DNA from: DAOUMU01 sp034409055
GTDB taxonomy: Bacteria; Chloroflexota; Anaerolineae; 4572-78; J111
Assembly (NCBI GenBank): GCA_034409055.1
Contig: DAOUMU010000455.1
Span: 1 to 24,084, forward strand
Reading direction: 5' to 3'
DNA: 24,084 nucleotides
Part shown: positions 16,701 to 23,130 of the stretch, one piece after another
How the letters are laid out: each line of letters starts with the position of its first letter
Position numbering within the stretch: the first letter of the stretch is position 1
Program-made: the position numbers and the translations under genes
The notes under the pieces: generated by a model
The model's input: the letters and a program-made list of their open reading frames with translations, nothing else
Told to the model about the DNA's origin: nothing
The model's database searches: none

Positions 16701-16947
16701 CCTGCAAATCCCAAACAAAATCGGCACTATTCTGTATTTCTATCCAGCCATAGGTAACGGGATCACCGGGGGTAAGCGTATCGTATAGGGTATACACGCC
16801 ACTGCCCGGGTTGGCAGGTCGAGCCGGGGGTACAGCGGGTAAATTGGCCGGCGTGGCATTACTGGCCAGAGCCAGACTGACCAGGGCCAGTAGTAACAGG
16901 CTTAATGCGCCAACAATGGCTATAATGACTCTGAAGCTGCGTTGCAT
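13708..16947 (-). CDS. Large secreted protein with DUF11 repeats and C-terminal YLPIIVK motif
   Basis: 1079 residues. A signal peptide (about 1-28, LLLLALVSLALASNATPA) is followed by an N-terminal module (about 50-275). This module has a nidogen-like start (FYFPFYDQFYTAFRVSENGF) and a distinctive WCC motif (VWCCGQYNPRTFEVILTPDG). A second beta-rich region runs to about 390. At least four DUF11-type beta domains then follow to about 1060, each with VTDTLP-like motifs (VTDTLRAG, ISDTLPASVTLV, VTDQLPAQLTYV, VTDTLPASVTLV). The protein ends GLYLPIIVKQ. The first 390 residues are paralogous to the whole protein at 17160-18422. ATG with GGGAGG seven bases upstream. Probable cell-surface or sheath structural protein. 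No enzyme motif is seen. Confidence 0.85.
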   Translation of the reverse strand: MQRSFRVIIAIVGALSLLLLALVSLALASNATPANLPAVPPARPANPGSGVYTLYDTLTPGDPVTYGWIEIQNSADFVWDLQGNNEDNDVSPTYPIDFYFPFYDQFYTAFRVSENGFIYFGENVGNGGGVPDEIPGNSIGLPGSDDINNFIAPFAGNFLGYPGVSRVYVRNDSNPRRTIIEFENMVWCCGQYNPRTFEVILTPDGGIKFQYRKITNFPGILDDNREVRVGLENLDGSRGDVYYQTTVGNPFNPDDAGLWQDKMAIRFERSLSEAMAIFIPDNRRIWEDPGRPITVTGNLYLAASQNVTRSFKVMTSSLVVSSTRPKAEWANNITHTTFIPVISGTFTGTVQFVLTVPVNADLSDIATATFVAESVQPQIVSDTFTIVYGPAHRDLQIQKTLDPNIPPATPDGAFRYRLTITNTDYRNSNRAAIARGVEVTDTLRAGIIYEECRRPPNYQWCNTPTEVETKTLLSGETVFTWHVGTMGVDEVRTIYLELRNGGLPGGTNVVNTGHITLTDGFELGYPDRNSDSTSFSVDPTKKSELNVGKDYPYTFNGQNFVGAGQVIPFDIYYYNDGREGHIGNAPISATLVDLLPEKTIFDRATRGYNYTDPQLTPVISGPMSRTLTFNNLTADNGHWNRLHIRLWVTIPQTIPLGTRLTNTVTLGDGLSQDTDIEVVEVTSHYVDPFVDKGPSRDENGEIIPPEPGKDYTYWITYGNRSMLTPATDVIISDTLPASVTLVSASPGRYLTGPFTSTISGITVVSWSTNTLPPGATGQVIVIVHVGSDVPKGTVLVNQVVVTYTGDFSPSTPLDDTDRLTVEVVSDINDSQKLVNNAQPSAGATVEYTVVVKNTADTAMPFTVTDQLPAQLTYVSHDPPAQGGVTVNNGTISWTGGTVGAKSQETLTFRARVTETAQINDVIRNTANIQAGGASINRSIDVTVVGGVFGSSRKTADPNPVASGSQVTYAIEAINSGGASGSITVTDTLPASVTLVSNSFSDNVTLSSDNRTFTWTTSVAAASNKTLSFQVTVAGGLADGVTIDNVARLDDGGSVLPMTATLTIDNAATGGLYLPIIVKQ

Positions 16948-17050
16948 GATAAATCCTCCCTCAATTGGAGTAATAAAAAAGAAGTAAAAGAACCACTGCT
17001 AAGGCTTTGGGCTTTTATTCCTAAAGGATACCTCAAAAATTAGAGATTAA

Positions 17051-17071
17051 AAACCCCTAAAATTAGGGGTT
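17051..17071 (-). terminator. Probable terminator after the surface-protein gene at 17160-18422
   Basis: A perfect 9-bp stem AACCCCTAA (17052-17060) and TTAGGGGTT (17063-17071) with a 2-base gap is followed on the minus strand by TTTAAT. The T run is short. The rest of 16948-17050 holds the ribosome site of the next gene and an A/T-rich stretch, but no clear promoter. Confidence 0.5.
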
Positions 17072-17090
17072 AGGTCTGGAGACAAGTTAT

Positions 17091-17156
17091 TTTTCTGTAG
17101 AGAGGGCATCCCTATGCCCGACCCCGCATGGGGATGCGGGGTCTACAAAAAGAAAA
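17091..17156. repeat. Two-hairpin element, GC-rich variant
   Basis: The ends TTTTCTGTAGA and TCTACAAAAAGAAAA are inverted repeats. The hairpins are GGGCAT-cc-TATGCCC (near 17104-17119) and CCCCGCAT-gg-GGATGCGGGG (near 17122-17142). The architecture matches 744-817 and 9739-9817, with diverged ends. It ends three bases from the stop codon at 17160. Confidence 0.6.
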
Positions 17157-17159
17157 TTC

Positions 17160-18422
17160 CTACTCACCACTCGTTACTTCAAGGGTTAAAGTGGCAACGG
17201 CCTCCAAACCGGCCACGGCTTCGGGTAAGGCGCGGAAAGTAATCACAGCCACATCGCCTACGGTGGCCGTTTCAGGAATGAAAATTTCAACCTCGAGAGG
17301 ATTGGCGTAAGTGTTATTTACCTGGCCAGGTTCTGCCAGGATATTTATAGACCACGTGGGTTGGGCTGGCTCGTCTGTTGCTTCTGCTTCTCCGGTTCCG
17401 CCTGTCCCACCCGAATCGTCCCCTGCCCTCGATTCATCTGTTTTTTCTTCAGCGTCTGCCGAGTTCACAGGCAGCAGGGGAACATCGGCCCCATTGACCT
17501 GCATCGTCCGGGTAATGGTAAAATGACTATCAACGCCGCTCAGGTTCAACAAGTCAGCCGTGAAGGTTACGGTTTGGCCCGGCTCTGTTTGAACTACACC
17601 GGCTTCAGGGATAAACAGGAGGCGGCCCAGAATCGTCTCACCGGGGTCATACAAGATGGCCAATTGATCGTGCAGCGTATCGGTTTCATCCAAAAAACCG
17701 GTGTAAACGTGGTGGCCCCGGGTACCGCCCTCATTTTCAATCCCCACGGTCAGGTAAGCATGCGGCGGATTGTCGTTTTTAATCGATTGGTACTGGCTGA
17801 GAATACGTCCGTCAGGGTACAAAACGACCTGGAAATCGTTGGGGGTTTCCAGGTTACAGCACCAATAAGCGTTTTCGAATTGCACCACCAGGCGACGCTC
17901 CGGCTCGGTTTGCCGGGCGATGTACACCGCCGAGTCCCCGGGATTGCGGAAGAGATTTGCCCCAAAGGAAGCAATCAGGTTATGAACGAGGTCCACCTCA
18001 GAAGGTACAGTCTGGGGTGTGTTGCCGCCGGTGGTTTCGTCCCCATCGAAGTAAAGGTAGCCATTATCGCTCAAGCGCACCTGGCCATAAATTTGACCAA
18101 AGAAGGGGAAGTAAAAACCCATATCAATAGCGGCCGAGCCAAGGTCGTCCTCAAAGTCAGCCGGAATAATTTGTTCGTCACTGCCGGTGCTGATGTCAAG
18201 CCAGCCATAGTCCGGCTCAGAAATTTCATAACTGACCGCTTCAGGGTCAAAGATAAAAGGTGGAGCCTGGGCAGGCTGGAGAGCGGCAGAGTGATCGACC
18301 GAAACAACCGGCCCTTCGGTACTTTGAGCCAGGCCAGCCGGCCTGGCGATGACGACAAATACCATCCCCCCAAAGACGATCAAGACGACCAGGGTCAAGA
18401 TAGACAGAAAAATCTTCTTCAT
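17160..18422 (-). CDS. Secreted protein, short paralogue of the N-terminus of the 1079-residue surface protein
   Basis: 420 residues. N-terminal signal or anchor (about 4-32). The module at about 70-280 matches the large protein at 13708-16947: FYFPFFGQIYGQVRLSDNGY, then AYWCCNLETPNDFQVVLYPDG, then VGIENEGGTRGHHVY. A beta domain follows (FIPEAGVVQTEPGQTVTFTA), with an acidic Gly/Thr-rich linker (about 330-352) and a final beta domain with EVEIFIPETATVGDVAVI. There is no sorting motif or C-terminal anchor. ATG with AAGGAG eight bases upstream, 12 bases behind the LPETG gene, so the two are one operon. Function unknown; a structural or adhesive role is inferred. Confidence 0.8.
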   Translation of the reverse strand: MKKIFLSILTLVVLIVFGGMVFVVIARPAGLAQSTEGPVVSVDHSAALQPAQAPPFIFDPEAVSYEISEPDYGWLDISTGSDEQIIPADFEDDLGSAAIDMGFYFPFFGQIYGQVRLSDNGYLYFDGDETTGGNTPQTVPSEVDLVHNLIASFGANLFRNPGDSAVYIARQTEPERRLVVQFENAYWCCNLETPNDFQVVLYPDGRILSQYQSIKNDNPPHAYLTVGIENEGGTRGHHVYTGFLDETDTLHDQLAILYDPGETILGRLLFIPEAGVVQTEPGQTVTFTADLLNLSGVDSHFTITRTMQVNGADVPLLPVNSADAEEKTDESRAGDDSGGTGGTGEAEATDEPAQPTWSINILAEPGQVNNTYANPLEVEIFIPETATVGDVAVITFRALPEAVAGLEAVATLTLEVTSGE

Positions 18423-18434
18423 CTGAAATACTCC

Positions 18435-20051
18435 TTAATCACGCTCACTGAACCAACGACGCGTCAGATAAGAACGAACCAGCAAGAATAAGACCCCCCC
18501 CATGCCAAAGGCCAAAAGACCGCCTATAACCAGATAATTGAAAGTCGAACGGGTTAAATTGACCACGACGGGTTGGTCTAAAATCCCGGTTTCAGGCAAA
18601 TACAGCGGGCCACCCGGGGTGGGCGTGGGCAGGGGAGGCGAGGTGGGAGGTGGGGGCAGAGGGGTGGGGGTGGGTGTTGGCGGCGGTTCATCGTCATCGT
18701 CATCACCTTCTTCAGTACGTTCACCCGGAGGGAGGCCCTGACCCCCATCAATGATGGTCAACGTGGCCGCGCCAAGACCGATAAGAGCGTTATTGGCATT
18801 GCTCAGGCTCAGGTTGACGGTTTCGTTGGCTTCAGCTACCCCATCAATGACAATAGGCACGGTAAAACTTTGAGAGGTGACGTTAGGCGGGAACGTCAAC
18901 GTGCCGCTACTGGCGGTATAGTCACTCCCGGCGATGGCCGTACCGTTTGCGGTGGCATAGTTTACGGTGACGGGGACCGGTGAGGGGGCATTGAGAATGA
19001 CGGTAATGGTCGCACTACCTGCCCCTTCGGTCACACTGTAGTTGCCGCTACTAAAGCTGACCTGGGGCACGACCGTCTGGACCAGCGTTACCGGGGCAGA
19101 GGGGCAACCAAATCTGTCCGTCATCGTCAGGGCGACCGTATAAGTACCAGGCGCAGCATAAATTTTGCTGGGGGTCGCGGCCGTGCTGGTGGTGCCGTCT
19201 CCAAAATTCCAGTCAAAGGTATAAGGCGCATCGCCACTTAAGCCCGTGTTGGTCTGGCTAAAATTCACCGCGGTATTCACGGCAGAGGGATTAGGCGCGC
19301 TATTTAAGGTGATAGCCCCGGTATCAATGGCGTAATTAAATTGCAAGTTATAGGCCAGACCGGCCCGGGTATCGGCCTCGTCATCACGCACCCGCAGGGT
19401 CAGCGTATTGCGCCCTATCCGGCGGGCCAGATTGACCGGGGTGGTCAAGTCCAGATTATAGGTCACATCGCTTTCGTTACCGGCCAGGTTAGTGACCACA
19501 TTGGCCCCGTTAAAGGTGATCTCGGCATTGCCGGGCGTGGCCGCGATTTCAAAGCGGGCCGGATTGACCACGGCAACGGAGGTTAACGTAGCGTTGATGG
19601 GGATGCAGAAATTCTTGCGAACAAACAGATATTGCTGGTTTGAGCCGGTATCGAAGATGTTGAACCGTCCTCCGGCACCGGGTGTTCCTGGCGGTCCACC
19701 CCAGATGAAGTCTACCGGGGGAGCAGAATCCACGGGCGTTCCCCAGGCAGGTTGCGTAACAACCGGATAGGAAGGTTGCCAGGCGCTATCATCAAAAGTG
19801 GGCAAACGCCAGTTGGGATCAGGGTCCAAAAAGCCACCAGGTCCCGACCGCTGCAGCGTGACGGCAGAAAATTGGCCAGGCAGGTCTGGCGGAGGAGGGT
19901 CGCTAATCACTGTGACTGAATTAGTGGGGAATTGGGACAGGGGAGCAGCCAACACCGGCGGCAGACCCGTTCCGGCAACGAACACGCTTGCTACTCCCAC
20001 ACAGACAACAACGGCTATAGCCAGCAGAGGGGCTGGTTTTAAATGTGGCAC
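18435..20051 (-). CDS. Surface protein with PKD and Calx-beta domains, LPETG motif and C-terminal anchor
   Basis: 538 residues from a GTG start (20049-20051) with GGAGG seven bases upstream. Signal peptide about 1-36. The first region (about 45-250) resembles a galactose-binding/jelly-roll fold with SDVTYNLDLTTPVNLA, but I cannot name it firmly. A PKD domain (about 258-330) has FDWNFGDGTTSTAA and TYTVALTMTD. A Calx-beta domain (about 335-430) has VTEGAGSATITVILNAPSPV and VNLSLSNANNALIG. An acidic then Thr/Pro-rich linker leads to LPETG (485-489), 17-20 residues, a membrane segment (about 508-531) and a basic tail RRW. This resembles a sortase signal, although the LPETG-to-helix gap is longer than usual. 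It heads the surface operon with its own promoter at 20099-20127. Confidence 0.85.
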   Translation of the reverse strand: MPHLKPAPLLAIAVVVCVGVASVFVAGTGLPPVLAAPLSQFPTNSVTVISDPPPPDLPGQFSAVTLQRSGPGGFLDPDPNWRLPTFDDSAWQPSYPVVTQPAWGTPVDSAPPVDFIWGGPPGTPGAGGRFNIFDTGSNQQYLFVRKNFCIPINATLTSVAVVNPARFEIAATPGNAEITFNGANVVTNLAGNESDVTYNLDLTTPVNLARRIGRNTLTLRVRDDEADTRAGLAYNLQFNYAIDTGAITLNSAPNPSAVNTAVNFSQTNTGLSGDAPYTFDWNFGDGTTSTAATPSKIYAAPGTYTVALTMTDRFGCPSAPVTLVQTVVPQVSFSSGNYSVTEGAGSATITVILNAPSPVPVTVNYATANGTAIAGSDYTASSGTLTFPPNVTSQSFTVPIVIDGVAEANETVNLSLSNANNALIGLGAATLTIIDGGQGLPPGERTEEGDDDDDEPPPTPTPTPLPPPPTSPPLPTPTPGGPLYLPETGILDQPVVVNLTRSTFNYLVIGGLLAFGMGGVLFLLVRSYLTRRWFSERD

Positions 20052-20098
20052 GAGTAACCTCCCTCCAAATATCTATAAGGAGTCAAATAACCATCAAA

Positions 20099-20127
20099 AT
20101 TGTAACCGAATAGGGGCATTTAAGCAA
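20099..20127 (-). promoter_or_regulatory. Promoter of the surface-protein operon
   Basis: On the minus strand: TTGCTT (20122-20127), a 17-base spacer, TACAAT (20099-20104). The -10 is a 5/6 match and the -35 is 3/6. The leader is about 40 bases and ends in the strong ribosome site GGAGGGAGG. Confidence 0.55.
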
Positions 20128-20143
20128 CTGAGACAAAAGTTTT

Positions 20144-20301
20144 ACTAGTTCTTGTTGCAAAAACTTGTCCCATACATCTACGGCGGGCATGGGGATGCCC
20201 TGGCTACGTTTTGCAGAAACTGACTAATTCTTGTTGCAAAATCTTGTCCCATACATCTACGGCGGGCATGGGGATGCCCTGGCTACGTTTTGCAGAAACT
20301 G
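20144..20301. repeat. Tandem duplication of a 79-bp element (same family as 9739-9817)
   Basis: Two copies, 20144-20222 and 20223-20301, with only a few differences. Each has TGCAAAA near one end and CTACGTTTTGCA near the other, with the hairpin GGGCAT-gggg-ATGCCC between. A third copy begins at 20302 but stops after the few bases that carry the hemA stop codon. The unit length equals that of the 79-bp element at 9739-9817. Confidence 0.85.
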
Positions 20302-20302
20302 A

Positions 20303-21604
20303 CTAGATTTTATTTTGCTCCTTGTTGGCATCAAGGGCAAACAAATGGCGCGTTGTCGATACATAAACCGCACCATTACCGCTGGCCGCTTCCTGTTTAA
20401 GGCGCAGGGTTGGTTCGTGCAAGATTTTGTTGACCAAGCGGTGGCTCATCTTGGCCACCAATTCCCGTTCACGCTCATCCAAATCCAGACGATTAAAGAG
20501 CTGCTCCAACTCGCGCTGGCGCAACTGGCCTATCTTCCGCCGCAAATCGGTAATGGTAGAAACGACATCCAATGAGGAAAACCACTCTAAAAAGCGAGAG
20601 ACTTCTTCATCAACAATGATTTCGACCTGGGGGATTTCTGATTCTCGCTCACGCACGTTGTCTTCCGCCTGGCTCTGCAAATCATCAATATCGCGCAGAT
20701 GAACGTTGGGGATTTGGGTGACATTGGGGTCAACATCACGCGGTACGGCAATATCAATAATGAACAGCGGACGATCCGAACGGCTGGTCATGACGGGCTC
20801 CAGCAAATTTCGATTAAGAATGGTGTGAGGGGCGCCGGTAGAGGTAATGATAATATCGGCCTCGGCCATGGCCTCGGTTAATTGCTGAAAGGTGATGGCT
20901 TTGCCGTTCCAGGCCTTGGCCAGTTGCACGGCATTTCTAAAGGTGCGATTGGCCACCGTAATTTTCGATACACCGCGCTGCAACAGCGACCTGGCCGCAA
21001 TGGCCCCCATCTCTCCGGCCCCAATCAGTAACACCTGTCGCTCTGACAAATCACCCAGTAATTGGACGGCCAGATTGGCCGCTACCGAGCTAACAGAAGC
21101 CGGATTGACACTGATAGCCGTTTCGGTGCGCGCCCTTTTCCCGGCGTGAATGGCCGCCCTGAACAGGGCCGATAAAACCGTACCGACGGCCTGTTGGGCC
21201 AGGGCAGCCTCGTAAGCTTCCGTAATTTGTCCCAGAATTTGTGGTTCACCCAGGACCAATGAATCCAAACCGGCCGCCACCCGCATTAAATGGCGCACCG
21301 CCTCTTCGTTGTGATAAGTATAGAGATAACCGGAAAATGTCTCGGGAGCAATATCGCAAGCGCGACCGAGAAATTTGATAATACTTTTCTGAGCTATTTG
21401 GGGGGCGCGTACCAGTGCATAAACTTCCAAACGATTACAAGTAGACAGGATCACCCCCTCCCGGATAGCCTCCAGGTGAGCCTGGGAGTGGGTCACATCA
21501 AAGTGGGTCAACCCTGACCGCAGCATGGTTGGCGTAAAGGTCAGGCGCTCTCTAACTTCCACCGGGGCAGTTTTATGATTTAGGCCTAAAAGTAGAATAT
21601 GCAT
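20303..21604 (-). CDS. hemA: Glutamyl-tRNA reductase
   Basis: 433 residues, the usual length. Reduces glutamyl-tRNA(Glu) to glutamate-1-semialdehyde with NADPH, the first step of tetrapyrrole synthesis by the C5 pathway. The catalytic domain has GLNHKTAPVEVRE (7-19) and the nucleophile Cys56 in LSTCNRLEVY. GEPQILGQ (119-126) is conserved, and the NADPH-binding loop is LLIGAGEMGAIAARSL (about 192-207). A long spinal helix and dimerisation domain finish the protein (to about 420). ATG with GGAAGAG closely upstream. It follows moeA by 149 bases that are mostly the 113-bp element. The last codons run into the tandem 79-bp repeats, whose third unit contributes the TAG. Confidence 0.96.
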   Translation of the reverse strand: MHILLLGLNHKTAPVEVRERLTFTPTMLRSGLTHFDVTHSQAHLEAIREGVILSTCNRLEVYALVRAPQIAQKSIIKFLGRACDIAPETFSGYLYTYHNEEAVRHLMRVAAGLDSLVLGEPQILGQITEAYEAALAQQAVGTVLSALFRAAIHAGKRARTETAISVNPASVSSVAANLAVQLLGDLSERQVLLIGAGEMGAIAARSLLQRGVSKITVANRTFRNAVQLAKAWNGKAITFQQLTEAMAEADIIITSTGAPHTILNRNLLEPVMTSRSDRPLFIIDIAVPRDVDPNVTQIPNVHLRDIDDLQSQAEDNVRERESEIPQVEIIVDEEVSRFLEWFSSLDVVSTITDLRRKIGQLRQRELEQLFNRLDLDERERELVAKMSHRLVNKILHEPTLRLKQEAASGNGAVYVSTTRHLFALDANKEQNKI

Positions 21605-21631
21605 AACTCTTCCTTGGTAACTGAATGTGGA

Positions 21632-21744
21632 GTATCCTCCTCAAAAGTAAGGGCGAGGCAAGTCGGATTGGTAGTGATCGAAGCAAACAAGCCACGCTCC
21701 GACTTGCCTCGCCCCTACGTCACCAACAAATTTGAGGGGGATAC
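21632..21744. mobile_element. 113-bp MITE-like inverted-repeat element, copy 2
   Basis: The ends GTATCCTCCTCAAA and TTTGAGGGGGATAC are imperfect inverted repeats. Internal arms of 21 bases (21647-21667 and 21698-21718) pair at 20 positions around a 30-base loop. It is better preserved than copy 1 (9597-9709) and equal in length. It sits between the moeA stop (nine bases away) and the hemA start. No target duplication is seen. Confidence 0.85.
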
Positions 21745-21753
21745 AATGTAGAC

Positions 21754-22983
21754 TTATTCGGGGCCAAAAACCGGGCCAAGAACAACCGCCTCGACCACCG
21801 TCCCGGCCTCAAAATCACCCTGACCGTGGGGCAATACGATTAGACCATTGGCCCCAACCATCGACAATAACCGCCCCGAGCCTTGAAAACCGGTGGTAGA
21901 AGCTACGAGCATGCCATCCGCGCCCCGGCTCAACACCACGCGCTGAAACTCAGTCCGATCAGGAGCATGTTTAACGTAGTGGGCCAGTCTGGCTTTTTCA
22001 CGGGGGCGATAAATACGGGTATGACCGGCCATTTTCAGCAGGGCCGGCCGCACAAAAACTTCAAAACTGACCAGGGCACTGACCGGAAAGCCGGGCATAG
22101 CGAAGCAGGGTTTGCCATCAACCGTAGCAAAGGTGACCGGCTTGCCCGGTTTGGTATTCACCCGGCCAAAATGGATCGTGCCTCGTGAAGCCAGATAGGG
22201 CTTGACCAGGTCAAGCTGGCCCATCGATACCCCACCCGAGGTGAGCAGCGCATCTGCCTCGGCCAGACCGCGTTCAATCGTCGCTTGTAAGGAGTTGGCC
22301 TTATCCCGCACAATCCCCAAATCAAGCGGTTCCGCGCCAACCTGTCGCACTACACTCACCAGGCTGAAACGGTTGGCATCCCGAATCTGGCCGGGTTTGG
22401 GCGATTCATACGGTTCCACAATCTCGTCGCCGGTGGACATCACCGCTACCTTTGGCCGGCGGTGGACAGACACCTCCGTTTGCCCCACCGTCCCCAGCAG
22501 GCCCAACTCGGCCGGTCCCAGGCGCGTACCTTTGGCCAGGACAAGCTGGCCTGCCTTGATCTCCTGTCCGACCGGCCGGATGTTGGCCCCAACCTGAATG
22601 TTACCGGCCCGAATATCAACCTGCCCATTTTTCTCCTCGGTCTGCTCGATCATAACCATCGCATCGGCCCCCGGCGGAATGGGAGCCCCGGTCGTCACCC
22701 GGGCGGCCGTGCCCGGCTCGACTCGCACCTCGGCTATGTAACCGGCCATCTGGTCCCCCACGATTCGACGCAGGCCAGGACCATCGGCCGCCACCACGGC
22801 AAAACCGTCCACAGAAGCGGCAGCAAAAGGGGGCATTGGCTCACCGGCGAAAACGTCTTCCGCCAGGACCAACCCCAACGCTTCGTTAAAAGGCATGGCC
22901 ACCGCCGGCAAGGGCTGTACCTCGCGCTGAATAATGGCCAGAGCTTCTTCAATTAGAATCATGGGATAGGGAGATTCGGGCAT
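21754..22983 (-). CDS. moeA: Molybdopterin molybdotransferase
   Basis: 409 residues, the usual length. Inserts molybdate into adenylylated molybdopterin, the last step of molybdenum cofactor synthesis. Domain order is standard: N-terminal ISVxxAL-like helix and ASVDGFAV, then VTTGAPIPPGADAMV, MoCF-binding core STGDEI and TSGGVSMGQLD, NTKPGKPVTFA and MPGFPVSALVSFEVFVRP, then the C-terminal beta domain. No ribosome site precedes the ATG at 22983, and a good promoter ends only 11 bases upstream, so the mRNA is probably leaderless. A second ATG seven codons in also lacks a site. The gene suggests molybdoenzymes elsewhere in the genome. hemA follows, probably on the same transcript. Confidence 0.95.
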   Translation of the reverse strand: MPESPYPMILIEEALAIIQREVQPLPAVAMPFNEALGLVLAEDVFAGEPMPPFAAASVDGFAVVAADGPGLRRIVGDQMAGYIAEVRVEPGTAARVTTGAPIPPGADAMVMIEQTEEKNGQVDIRAGNIQVGANIRPVGQEIKAGQLVLAKGTRLGPAELGLLGTVGQTEVSVHRRPKVAVMSTGDEIVEPYESPKPGQIRDANRFSLVSVVRQVGAEPLDLGIVRDKANSLQATIERGLAEADALLTSGGVSMGQLDLVKPYLASRGTIHFGRVNTKPGKPVTFATVDGKPCFAMPGFPVSALVSFEVFVRPALLKMAGHTRIYRPREKARLAHYVKHAPDRTEFQRVVLSRGADGMLVASTTGFQGSGRLLSMVGANGLIVLPHGQGDFEAGTVVEAVVLGPVFGPE

Positions 22984-22993
22984 AATGACAATA

Positions 22994-23021
22994 AGTATAC
23001 CAAATTATGCTAAAAGTTCAA
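22994..23021 (-). promoter_or_regulatory. Promoter of moeA, implying a leaderless transcript
   Basis: On the minus strand: TTGAAC (23016-23021), a 16-base spacer, TATACT (22994-22999) preceded by TGG, an extended -10. The -10 ends 11 bases before the ATG, so transcription should start about four or five bases before the start codon. Confidence 0.65.
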
Positions 23022-23076
23022 TATTCTACTTGGTAGGGGGTGCATTTCAATCTTGGGGCAAATTTGGCCGACGAAC

Positions 23077-23124
23077 GCCCGGAACTAAACCTCCGGGCTA
23101 AAAGAGCTAAGCCCAACGGGCTTT
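23077..23124 (-). terminator. Double hairpin downstream of the gene at 23131-23913
   Basis: AAAGCCC-gtt-GGGCTT (minus strand, 23109-23124) begins six bases after the stop codon and is followed by AGCTCTTTT. A second hairpin, GCCCGGA/TCCGGGC (23077-23083 and 23092-23098), follows. The T run is modest. The pair may be a dispersed element serving as a terminator. Confidence 0.5.
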
Positions 23125-23130
23125 GTCTTC

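Noticed and set aside
17361..18491. 376-codon open frame on the plus strand opposite the 420-residue secreted protein
   Set aside because: It is antisense to a gene with a signal peptide, a ribosome site and a paralogue. The translation has no recognisable domain.
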